Both the position numbers and the translations under genes were made by a program. A DNA stretch of 64,000 bases from Nautilus pompilius (lineage: Eukaryota > Mollusca > Cephalopoda > Nautilida > Nautilidae). The notes beneath the pieces are model-generated. The model was not told the DNA's origin and ran no database searches. It worked only from the letters and a program-made list of their open reading frames with translations. Of this stretch, positions 1 to 11,800 are shown one piece after another. The stretch is taken from NCBI GenBank assembly GCA_018389105.1, contig JACATO010000648.1:806001-870000 (forward strand). The letters are read 5' to 3'. The stretch's first letter is position 1; the number at the start of each line of letters is the position of its first letter.

Positions 1-912
1 TTAATACAAAATGGCATCAAATGTTTTCTGTTTCATTGTATCATTCTCCAGGAGGCATTCAGTGGCAAATTCCTCAGACTTAATGGCATGATGACAAATG
101 ATGTTAAAATTACAAATATGATATGAAGAATCAACTATGCTTAAGCCACCAAAAGCTCAGGTTATTCCTCTAGGAAGTTGAAGCAGTGAAGTGCTGGGAA
201 AAATTACCAAGTTCTTTGCTCTTTGGAAAAAAAAATAACTAGATTTTTAAAAAATTGCCTCAAAGATATCACTGCCAAGTTTGAAGAGAATCTGCAAGGC
301 ACATAATTTTTCTGCACAATGGAATTTCTGACAAACATCACTGTTCACCTTAACATACTGAATTTTTGCCTTGAAGGAAAAGATCAAAACACTTCAAATA
401 TGGTTATTCATATTCATAAATTTTAAAGAAAACCAAATATATTGAAATGCTTCATTGAAGAAAACAATTGTGAGCATTTCTTCTTTTGTAAAGATACAGG
501 GAGTTGAGAAAGTAAGTATGCTTCAAATAAAACCAATTTTTTACTTTAAACTGAATTTAACATCAGTTTCAAAGACTTTAAGAAACTAAGCAACAAGTTA
601 TGTTTGTTTAGTGACCCTATGGATGTGAAAATGGAAGAAGAGTCAAGTCAGTATTAAATAGAGATACAGAGTGGTCTGTTTGTCCAAGCAAAAAAGGCAA
701 ATTTCATGTGAAGAATTTTGGAAAATGATTCCCAGAGATTGCTATCTCAAATTTCGTGACTTTAGAATGATGAAAATTATTTTGATGTTTGGAAGTATTT
801 ACCTTGTGAAAGTACCTTTTCAATTATGAACCATATAAAGTCAAAGCAAAGGAGCAGAATCATCAATGAAACACATTTCTACTCTCAGGATTTCTACAAG
901 TACTTTTATTGA
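1..912 (+). mobile_element. Decayed hAT transposase (GTF2IRD2/FAM200/ZBED type), C-terminal half
   Basis: Conceptual translation with several frame changes gives the ordered landmarks of the C-terminal half of BED-type hAT transposases. A CII-x-QEA-like stretch lies near 33-60. FLTNITVHLNILNF follows near 325-366 (family form FLTDITxHLNxLN), then LCLFSDPMDV near 598-627. The dimerisation block appears as FGSIY, then after a one-base shift CESTFSIMNHIKSKQRSR at about 805-858, ending at a TGA at 910-912. Many stops and shifts show it is dead. The N-terminal half lies beyond the left edge or is lost. It sits in a FAT4 intron in the same orientation as the gene. The family match rests on motif order I recognise; no alignment was run. 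Confidence 0.75.
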
Positions 913-3900
913 CATTGAAGATGTAGTCAAAGATAAAAATCTACTGTTGTGTAATTAATTGTGATTGTTGTTTAATGACTAATTGAAAGAAAATTTTTAA
1001 ATTATAATTTTGTTGAATTCATTTGAAGTTATGTTATAAGTGTAAAAAAAGTGTGTCTGGTGAATTGATTTTTTCATCTACAATTTTAATTTTAGAATGT
1101 TATTAACTTACTGAACATTTCCTCCTCTGGAAACAAAATCACATAACCCATTATCTGAGAATTAGTCATCTAACCCTTAGTAGGGAAAATGTTGCACCAC
1201 CCTGGCTTAGTGCACATATAGATCATGATATCAATTTTTTCCAAAGTATTTGTGATCAAAATGTGTCAAATGCATGAGGTCTGTTTGAGAGTCTGAGATC
1301 AGTCAAGATGTAGAAACTCAAAGAAACAAAATGGTAGTTTTTACAATTCAGGACACTATTCTATCTAAGCCTTATTCTATTGTTTACCTGCTATTTAGCC
1401 TGCATGGGCATGGTTTAAAATATCAGAATACTAAGGAAAGAGAAGATATAAAAAGCTGCATAAAATTTGGTTAATACTAAAATTCTTGCCCTTTTTTTTC
1501 TTTTTGCTTATTCTGGCCCTTTTTAACAAAAGAACTATGCCAAGTATTAAGCTAGGACCTACCTAAAACATTTTCTGTTGTATCACTTTGCTTAAGAGGA
1601 TAGCATTAGTATTCCATTGTAATTTAGTTAGTAGAGCAAATGACCTACATTTCAAATATTTTTTCTTATGCTGAGAAAAATAAATTAACAAATAAAAAAG
1701 GGTTTTTATATAGGAAAAAAATATATATAGACAGATTATTAATACAGCCATCTTGTTTTTTGTTTTCACAATTTATACATAGTGTGATATTTTGGAATCT
1801 GTTGTTTAAAATCAATATACATATTAACGAGTTCTCAGCAATCTCTTAAATTCACAGAGCTTAGAGCATTGCTGATTTTGATTATACTCAAGTAAAAAGG
1901 GAGGGAGGAGAAACAGGAGAAGTCTATGGAAAACTGCCCCAAACATTATAAAACAAACAAAGGGGAATTGTTATTTTAGGGAGTTTTTCTCTGCTGACTG
2001 GTTCATGCTGCTGAAGCAGACAGAGTGGTCAAATGACTCCTGTGGTGCCCCCTGGTAAAAGAAGGAAAGTGACACAAAGACATTTGCTTTTATTCATAAC
2101 AACAGTAGCACATAGGAACAGGCAGCCATTCTTGGCCGAGTAAAACAACAAATAACTGATGAGAGACAAAGGATATTGCCAGCAGTCTAAAGAAAGAAAA
2201 TAAATATTTAATGTTTCAGAGTTTGTTTTTTAAAAAAGCAATTAAAATAAATTTCTATATAAATCTATCACAGATTATACTTTGTGTTTTTACTACAAAG
2301 GAATGTAAACTCATAATTCATACTATTTTAAAGTTATTTAAAGATGATATTTTCAGGTTTTGGTTTTATTAAATAAAGGAGAAATATACCTACATGTATT
2401 TGCATTTAGATTAGGTATGCCACTACTTTTGAAATGTGAGAAGCCTTTCTTGGAATTTCATACCCATGCTCCAACCTTTTATTTTAGACCCTAAAATTAA
2501 GAATTAATGAATAAAATCTAAAATTGTTTTTTATTTTAAATAACTTTGTTCTCAGTTTTGATTACATTATTTATAGATTATATCATTTTGGATTTTTTAA
2601 TTGGAAAATATTTATAATCATCAGTTATCACTCATGAAGTAACTATGAAGCTTTCAAAGTTTTAATATTTGGCTTTGAATTATTTTGGCCTGGGGGGGGG
2701 TGCGTCTGTTTTAAAAAACAACTAACTAAGCACTTCACCTAATGGAAAATAAAAATCTTATTTTGAAAGAAATGCCTATGTTAAAATTTCATTTTTTAAA
2801 AAAGGGATACATTATAGTAAACAATGTAAAGTTTTGAAGTTATAAAATGTTTGGCTATATATAATTATGTAAAGAGTAAACTAATATCAGAATTTAAAGT
2901 GTAATTTTTAAAACTTAAGGAATTTTACCATAGAACCTTCCAAATTCATGTTTGATGATGATGATAATATCTATAGACTATCCAAATTAGGAATTTTATA
3001 AAAATTACTAATATTTCCCATTTATAGTAGTTTAAAGTTGTTTTCAGGAAACTCAAATTTTTTAGCAATGTTAATTACTCTTATGTCTTGGTAAATCAAA
3101 ATAATCTGTCAGAAAGTTGCCAACTGAATATTTACAGGATATTTGTCATCTTTTGGAATACATTACCTTGAATTCTCTTTTAAATATTTTACTTTAACCA
3201 TACAATAATTCAAGTCTTGGTGATTTTCATTGGATCCATGAGAGAAATTTATTAACTTTAAGATATTTTCAGTGTTGTCATCTTTTGATTTTAAAATGCC
3301 CCATTCAGAAAGAAATATCATTACTAGAACTTCTGGATTAATTTTTAAAATAGATTTTTACCATTATCTGTTTTACATTTCTTGTGAAATATGATGTAAA
3401 ATGTTTTCCTAACATCTTTTTTTTCAGGGTTGAGAGTATCATTTCACTTAAGCTAATCTTACTCAACTTTGTTGAGTGTTAAGAAATCATCCAAATGATT
3501 TTAGCTTTTCTTCAGAATAAGCTAAAAGTTTTTAAACTTCAAGTTATCTTCTCTTGTCTGTTTGGGAAGTTTAAAAGTTGTACAAAACTACCATTTTTTT
3601 GCAGGAGTTGGAAAAGTAATTATTTGCTAGCATTAATTTTGTAAGCTAATTCGTTTCTGACTTTTCAGGAAAACTTTTTAAACTTCATAACATTGCTGTT
3701 TAATCTTGAATGGCATTTCTTTATAGAGTCCATTTTGTACAGCTAACTGTTTGCCTCCAACCAAGCACACAAAAAATCAATAGTGTATTGTACATTATTA
3801 GTATAACTTAGGAATTTATCTGCACCATCTGTTATTTATTATGTGATTGAGTTCAACTGGTTTGCTCAGGTAACAATATTCCTCAAGGTAATTAACTATT

Positions 3901-4916
3901 TAATATCTTTCTTCTTTTTTTTTTTTGCATTTCAGTACATTATGTCTGCCTGACCTACTTTGCTCAGAATAAAGTCATTGGTTTTGTAGTGAACAAGTTA
4001 CTTTGAGCAGAGTGCTGAGGTGAATCTAATTCAGATTACCACAACCAGATCTGAAAAAATTTTTGACACCTATGTGCTTTGGACATGTTTGTTTGTTTCA
4101 TTTGATAAATGTACTACTTGGTGTTTCTTTCATCCATTTGAACATGCCAAATAATCTCACCTTGATTTTACTGAGTTGAAAATGCCATTAGATCTGTATT
4201 GCATAACAGGTGATTAACTAAAGTATGGAATGTTAAAAGTAGGTTTCACACACTTTTAACTCTTTACATGCTAAACTGTTTACTACAAAATCTGCTATTT
4301 AATTATACATTGTACTTCACACTCAATATGCACCTTAACTGCTTTCTAAAAGAAAACTGTGGGAAAGAGACTATCAAAGTAAAGTAGACAGATGTCTGTG
4401 AGTATATAAAATATTAGTATATATTTTTTGAAAATTAAATTTTTAAAAAGTATAAGTTGAATTGAGTGACAAGTGGAAAAACAACAACAAATAGTAGGGC
4501 TAATCATTTAAGTACTGCGGTAGTCTCCCATTTACCACTGTGGAAGTTTACAGTGTATTTTTATTAAATATGTTTAAGAAAGAGGCATGATGAGTGTATT
4601 GCAAAAAATAAAATAGAAGTCCTCTCATTTATGAAATGGCCATAAAAAGATCTTGAGTTTTATATTGGTTGAATTACTTACTTCCTGCCCTTTTGTGAAT
4701 GACTTTGACAAGGGATCAACTGATTTATATAACTATCTGGTCTGCAGTTTAATATTATTAATAATTTAGTTAAGGGAACAATGAAGAATGGATTGATAAA
4801 CTCTAAAAAAAAATAAATGTGCACTTAACTTTTGCTGATGCTGTTAAGCCATTTCAAGAAAAAATATTTTCTTTGCACAATTCCTTTTTTCTTCTGAATT
4901 GTTTAAATTGAATGTC
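913..4916 (+). other. FAT4 intron, no recognisable element
   Basis: AT-rich intronic sequence between the hAT fossil and the mariner. I see only short A/T runs and small ORFs lacking coding character. No cadherin-like DxNDN signature is present in any frame, so no FAT4 exon is evident here. Confidence 0.6.
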
Positions 4917-6187
4917 CAAGGTCTGTCGAAAAAGTATCTGACCTTAGGCTGGGGAAAAAAATTATGTACTTGGTGGGGTTCAGTTGCTAATCCCCTTCGA
5001 AGTAGGCCCCCTGTGCCTCCACACACTAAGTCCAACAATCCTTCCACTGTTCGAAGCACATCTGGATTGCTTCTTCCAGAATGGCTCTCAGTTCTGCCGT
5101 CGCCTTCCGCATGATGTCCTCTCGGCTCTCAAAGAGGGAACCTTTCGGTGGCACCTTCATTTTTGGGAACAACCAGAAGTCAGAAGGAGCCATGACTGGA
5201 GAGTAGGGAGCCTGGCAAATGAGCGAAATGCCTTTCTTTGCCAAGAAACCTTGGATCAGCTGCAACGAATGAACCGGAGTGTTGTCATGATGCAGCTGCC
5301 AGTTTTGCGAGATCCACAGATGTAGCCTCTTGTGCCAAACTGCATCACGAAGACGTCAAAGGACTTCCTGATAGTACTCCTTTGTAACTGTTTGTCCTTC
5401 TGGTGCGTATTCGTGATGCACAACGTCTTGGTAGTCAAAGAAAACAGCATCACCTTGATTTTGCTCCAGACCTGACGTTGGATGCTTCCACTGTGATGAC
5501 TGAGCTTTGGTTTCTGGGTCGTACCCATACACCAATGTCTCATCTCCAGTTATCACAGTATTCTGGAACTCAGGATCCCTGTTGGCAGTATCCAGCAGGT
5601 CCTGCGCAACCTCAAGACAAAGTTGTTGTTTTTCCTGAGAAAGCAGCTTGGGCACAAATTTCGCTGCCACTCTGCACAAGCCCAAATCCTCCTTTAAAAT
5701 TGCATGTGCAGAATCTTTACTGATCCCAACCTCGTCACCAATTTCCTGCACCGTCAAACGACAATCCACCATTATCAAGGTCTGCACTTTCTCGATAACA
5801 ACTGCATTGCGGCTTGTTGACGACCTCCCGGAACGCTGTTCACTCTCCATCGATGTGCGGCCATCTTTGAACCTGTTGTACCATTCTTTTATTTGGGTAA
5901 CACCCATGGCATTGTCACCAAAAGCCTGTTGAATTTTGCGAATTGTTTCTGCTCGTGTATCTCCAAGCTTTTGACAAAACTTTATGCAAGATTGTTGCTC
6001 CACACGTTCTGTCATCACAGGCGAAATGAAAATGCGACGAGTAAGTAGTACAGCATCTCACACGCTGGCTGCCTGACAGCGGCTGACGCATGAGGGCATG
6101 CGGCTCCACTATGCACACTTTTGCCTCCCTAACATCATTACTTCCCATGGGAAAAAATAAAGTCGGATACTTTTTCGACAGACCTCG
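4917..6187 (-). mobile_element. mariner transposon, near full length, inactive
   Basis: About 1,271 bp bounded by inverted ends AGGTCTGTCGAAAAAGTATC (left, near 4919) and its near-perfect complement at the right (ending near 6185). A TA follows the right end, but the left has TC where TA is expected, so the target-site duplication has decayed on one side. It encloses a minus-strand mariner transposase gene. The length is typical of mariner. It is inserted antisense in a FAT4 intron. Confidence 0.92.
5004..6018 (-). pseudogene. mariner transposase pseudogene (DD34D)
   Basis: Cut-and-paste DDE/D transposase of the Tc1/mariner superfamily. It starts with MMTERVEQQ at 6018. Helix-turn-helix parts (TQIKEWYNRFKDGRTS) precede the catalytic domain. 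The three acidic positions are visible in one frame: ITGDE, HHDN and APSDFW, with 34 residues between the second and third. Two in-frame stops break it: TGA at 5356-5358, where relatives have arginine (a likely CGA to TGA change), and TAG at 5026-5028, just before the usual GAYFEGD end near 5004-5025. Around 5440-5480 about ten residues read out of frame relative to RQVWSKIKVML, so two compensating indels are hidden inside an open frame. Non-functional. Confidence 0.9.
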
Positions 6188-8652
6188 TATTATCTTTTCT
6201 GCTAAGGTTTTGTACATTTTTGATTTTGAAGATAACTTGACACATTGAAGTATATAAATGTTTATAATTTATTCCACCCATCTTTTTTTACCATCTGAGT
6301 ACAGCTGTTGCCTGGAATAATGGTCACAAACTGTTTGGGATTCCAGTTATCTAAGAACATATGTATATATGTACTATAATCTATTTGAATCTATGAAACA
6401 GTGAAATAGCTTCATTCTCAGTCATTGACCATATTACATCTTCAGTCACATAGTTTCCAAATTTTTTGTAAGTTTATGGCTGAAAACCTCCAAATAAATC
6501 TGCAAAATTTTATTAGAGTCTGGATGGTGGTTAGGTTAGTATGTAGTCCTAGCAAAACAATTGTTGAAAAATTAAATGATGAAAGAAAAACAACTAAAAA
6601 TAATTTGGCTAATATTTGTTATGCACACCAGTAATAATCTGAATATACTGTGGTTGAGCCAATTTTGATTTTCGAGCAGTCTTTCAGATACACATTTAGG
6701 GAATTACTAAGGTTTACTTATGAGAAAAAATATGTTAATTTAATAATGATAGTTTATATTGTTGGACTAAACAAGTTGCTCCAGAAAATTATGGTTTTGG
6801 GAACTCCTTGAACATTGAACATACTTTGTAGCATGCATGCTTGTCCTCGTGGCAGCTGCATTTTGGTCATCACTGGATCTGTTGTTTAACCTTTGGCATG
6901 GTTTCTCTTGGTCTTTTGTTCATGTGTTTTCACTAAGCATCCCAGTTTTCTCCCATCAGAGGAGTTTGGTGAGGTCTTTACCTGCTGAAATCAACAGTAT
7001 TTGGTTGATTGTATGCAGGCATGAGAAAACAAAAATAAATGCTTTTGTCATGCTGATGCTTTGTGTACTTAAGAAAATCAAAAGCATATGATAATGCATA
7101 CAGGTTTCTGTACCAGTTTATTATATTTACATTGTGTCACTGATTTACTGTTATATGTAGGATATAAATGTGTGTGTGTGAGAAAGAGAGACAGGGGTGT
7201 GCCATCCTTTTGGAAAGTAGAGATTGGTTTCTCAAAATTGGTAATTTATCATTATGAGTTTTACAACTCAAAAGTGTTTAGGAGGCTACTCATGTTGGCT
7301 CAAGACTGGTTCTGTTATGTATGTTTTGATATAGTATTATGAGAAAATAAATTTATTGTAAAATTTTTTTTGTAACTTTTAGAAGTGGTAATTAAAAGCC
7401 CACAAAAAAAGAAGCTAACTGAATTTTTAAAAAATCACGTTTTGATTATATTTTGGATAGAGTTCAAAGGAAGATACTAATAACGATTATGTGAAGTAAA
7501 TAGAAAAAAAAAACAACCTGATTAAGTTTATCTTTGTACTCTGAAAAGGGATGTTAATGAAAGTAATGTCTGATAACAGCTACTCTAGTTTCGCAGTGTT
7601 CCAATTGCTTACACAGAGTCTCTGTAGTGTACATACCATTTAATTAGGTCCAAGTGGTTTAAAGTTTGTTGGCAAAAATTATAAACAACCCAATCTGTCT
7701 TATTAATTTGTGTACTAAACAAAAGCTGAGTGAAATTACCTGTTCTTTGAAAGGCTTTGATGTTATATCTACAGGTTAAGGTATTATAATAACCAAAAGT
7801 AGGGGGGACCTAACCTTTTGATGTATGGGCTGTCAGAAAGTGTTTTTATTAGGAAACCCTTGTGTAAACATGGGGCAGCACTAATCTACCAGGAGGTAGA
7901 CTGTTTCATGTTATTTTCCTGGGCAATGGCAGCCTAAGTTAACAAAATGTCAAAGGCTATGAAAACCATGGCTGCAGTATTAGCCAGTTCCTAGAAATTT
8001 AACCAGACTGGTAGGTTTTTGTTGAATGGTTTCATTTGACCTGGCTGTGAGAGGTCAAAGGTTAAGAACTCCTGTCATATCCCCAGAACACAAACTGTCA
8101 TCAGGCAGAGGAGTTTCAAAGAATATGTTGAATTAATACTGAAAACAGGCCAGGGTAGGGTGGCCTGAAGAAGTATGTTTGTGCCAAGTTGGTTTTATCT
8201 TCGCAACAAATTATAAACAAACAATTCCCATTATTGACGAGTTATGGTAGGAAAAAAATCCTTTTAAATTTCTTATACAAGTTAAAAATTAGCAGTTAAT
8301 AAAAATTTAATGGGTTAATAAAATTAAAGTAACTTGAAACATGGAAACATGGTGCTTCTCTACTGGATGTGAATTTGCCTTTTAAATTGCCAAGATTATT
8401 TGTGAATTTATCACTTTTCAGTACCATTTCCAATTTTTTAGCCAGAAAATGGAAAAAAAAAAATGGCAGTAGACATATATGTTCCTTGCCAAAATATTTG
8501 ACTCTGCAAAGAAAAAGTTATGAATAAATTGCAAAGTGTAGTTTTGTTCGAATATGCAGTTTATAGTAAAGGCTAAGTATTGACTACATTGATAAATACT
8601 TGTTTTATATATGCAGTTCCCCCTCTTAAGAAGTTGCTTTGCCTTATTTTAG
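6188..8652 (+). other. FAT4 intron, unique-looking
   Basis: Intron sequence between the mariner and the first visible FAT4 exon. It contains a GT-rich patch near 7171-7181. The block at about 7850-8200 is less AT-rich and includes AGGTCA-A-AGGTTA at 8052-8064, a DR1-like nuclear-receptor half-site pair. No transposase motif or exon was recognised. Confidence 0.5.
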
Positions 8653-8833
8653 GTTCACCTCCACTGACTGGAACAGGCACAGTGACAATCTATGTACAAG
8701 ACATCAATGATAATAACCCTGTATTCCTGCAGCCCCATTTTGTTGGATATGTCCAAGAGAATCTGATTGGCAGCACATCTGTTGCCACTGTGAAAGCTGT
8801 TGATGATGATGAAGGAGCAAATGCCTTGATCAG
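8653..8833 (+). CDS. FAT4: FAT4 exon 1 of window: end of one cadherin repeat and start of the next
   Basis: Acceptor TTTTAG at 8652 and donor CAG|GTAGGC. The exon begins with 2 nt of a split codon and ends with 2 nt of an Arg codon. It encodes the last strand of a cadherin repeat (GTVTIYVQ), the calcium-binding linker DINDNNPVF, then the first strands of the next repeat (VGYVQEN, KAVDDDEGANALIR). The preceding exon must end in phase 1 and was not found in the 8.6 kb upstream, so it lies beyond the window. Confidence 0.93.
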
Positions 8834-11800
8834 GTAGGCACATTAGTTTTTTTTATTAAAGCATGCTATTTTTAACCTTTAGCACCTGATCCCCCCCAAC
8901 AGATCATGCATTTATGAATAACTGTTATAGCACTTCTGTTCTGTTAGTAACTTTGCACATAATTGTAAAATAATTGGTGATTGACTTCTTTGTTGCCTAG
9001 GAGTAATGTTTGTAAACAAAGGCCACATGGCGGCCATAAATTCTGTCTGTATGGTTATAAAGGTTAGATCTTGTTATACTTGTTGCTAAATAACTATTAT
9101 CTTGCTATAACTGATTGTATAGTATTTATGACTTTCCCATTGAATCTAAACAATACTCCTCAGTGTTTTACCTCACATAAAAATGAAGGTATATCACATA
9201 TTGCCATTGAAAATTACATATCATATTCCTCATTACAAGGTTTTATATTTATTATGCAACAAAAGGGTAAATAAGGTGAAGAATTTTTTCCTTGCTTAGT
9301 TACATTTCAGTAATTTGGAAAAATATGCTCAATAAGCATTTTATATTATTTTATGCTGTAATAAAAGCCACTTTTTGTTCTTTTGACCTTATAACTAATT
9401 TATAAATAGAAATAGTCACTCTTTATTTAGTTATATATTCAAGGTCAACCAGGAAAATTTTATCATATCTGGAAAGATGTTGGGTTACAGCATCTACATG
9501 ACGACATTACCATTGTTCAGTTCTATAAAATCTAATCTTGATCAAGAAAGTGCAATTTCTTTCAGTTCTTGAAAAGAATCAGAATAACTGACATTATCTA
9601 AAACGTCTCTAACAATGAGTAAAGTTTTTCAGTATAAACATTTTTTGGAATTTTCCTGGGTTTGCTAACAAAGTGGCCACCATACAGATTTCACTAAGTT
9701 GTGGTCATTCAGCTTTTAGTAATTAGCACTTTTGTTTTGCATCAGGAATCAAATGATCATATCACTTCAAAACTACTGGCAATCTAGAAAAATATTGTAG
9801 CCATATTAGACAAGGAAAAAGAAAGACCAATGTCTGGAATTCTTGTGGTTACAGTTGAATTCTGCATTCAGGAGGAGTTGGTTGATACAAAATTCAACAA
9901 AGGACTGGATGCACTACATCTCATTTGTTACCCATCAAAAGAATGAAATATAATCTATAACAGTCTTCAGTTGAGTTTTATATTACTGACTTAGCTTTTC
10001 TTGGTGGATACACAGGTGTGTTTACTGAGTTCACACGATGGTTAGAGGTTACAAAGAATTTCCTTGTTTGTTTTTTTAAAGAAATATTTACAGTATAATA
10101 TAATTCCTTCTTGTAAAACTCTTTATTTTGTACAAATAATAAAATTATAATAGTGTATGCTTCATTAAACATGTAGAAAAAAATTATGCACAAGCTGCTT
10201 ATTAGGCACTCACATGATAGAACTGTCTAAGTTATTTACCTTATGATGCTAAAGCAGATATCCTTTATCTTCTAGTATAGTGAACAAATGGATATCAGAT
10301 CCATTTTTAATCATTAGTATGCATTTCCTCTTGTGCAAACAAAGGTTGATTTAACAATCAAAGAATAAACAAAATAAAGATGAGGTCTTAGAAAGCAAAA
10401 TAAACCATCATGCCGGGTGTCAGTTACTCTGAGAATACAGAAACACTGCAAGCATAATCAGCTCCAATCTAGTCAGAAGAAGAGGGGGTGGTGGTGGTGG
10501 TGTTCAGATTCAGCCAGCTGCCATGGAGTGTTTTCCTTCAGTCATATCAGCAGTACAGCAGGTAATTTTTTTTTCCTTTTGTGATTTGTGATCTGTCATG
10601 TTGTGCCATAATCCACAGCCACATAGACAACCTATATTAAACAAGAAATGGTGCATATATATGGATCTGGTGAGAACATTAGAGCCAATTTTTTCAATTT
10701 CAACTAATATAAAGGAAAAAAACATGATTTGTGCCTTATAAAACTGTCTGTCTGTCTGTTTGCTATGTTAAGGAAACTTTTTTCTAAATGTGAAGATGAT
10801 GCATTTATTTTGGATAGGATGAATAATTGGTAGGAGTGTCCTGGAAAACTAGATATGTACACCAAAAATTAAATTATCACAGAAAAATCACCAGATGTAT
10901 GCAGTATTCTCTGAGGCAAGGGCTAGTGGTTAGGGAATGAGCTTATTTCAACAAAGTAAAAACTTGATGATGAAATTAAGCAGTGGATCCGAACAAGTCT
11001 GTGGTATACTTTGCACAGTGTCATCAATGAACAAATAAACAAAATGTACTGCCAAGTGTTTGGAAAGCTCATGGAAAAAGTTAAGCGGTCAGAAATATTT
11101 TTGGTGATTATTTATGAGACTAGATATATGAGTAGATCCACTGGTCCAATAGTAACAGCTATCATGTAGCAGAAGTGTTTGATGGGCTCTGTGACTGGCC
11201 AAAAACAGATACTTGGTTTTGAATAAGATTAAAGGTGGTATGTTATGAGTGGGTTTAAATCTAAAACTGTTTGCAGACAGACAGATATACACTGGTTCTG
11301 TGGTACAACGGGGAAAGATTTCCAGTATGATAACTCTGATCAGAAATAAAACAAAAACAAAAGCTTTTATCTATTGCTTGAGTCAAAGCCTCAACTTTGT
11401 TTTGGAAGAAGCTTCAAAGAGCTATCTAATGGTCAGACATAAAGCAAAAGCTGTTCATGAAGTCTATAGCATACTCCATGTCTTTCCTAAAAGAATAGCT
11501 ATTTCACATTACACAAGCACCATTCCTGTCAAGCAGCTCCACTTCACTGAAGCCTCCTTGTCATACAAACTGGACTTTAAAAAAATATTGATAATTTACT
11601 TATTATTGGTAACCATATGTTTTTAAAAATGCATTTCTTAATACTTTGTATTAAGTTATGAGTCATACAAAGAAATGCATCACTGATCTGTTGCTCAGTA
11701 AGTGATTGTTACTGTACCATTATTTTAAATTATTAATTTGCCACAAGTATAAAATATTTATTTTTTGCATGCATCTTTGCATTAGAATGTTGTTTATTTA

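Noticed and set aside
4844..5325. Plus-strand ORFs over the left end of the mariner
   Set aside because: They read the terminal repeat and the antisense of the transposase; no independent coding signal.
8655..8843. Minus-strand ORFs opposite FAT4 exons (also 15112-15396, 18459-18677, 21386-21634, 27504-27689, 30271-30477)
   Set aside because: Shadows of the cadherin and EGF reading frames; no splice or domain support.
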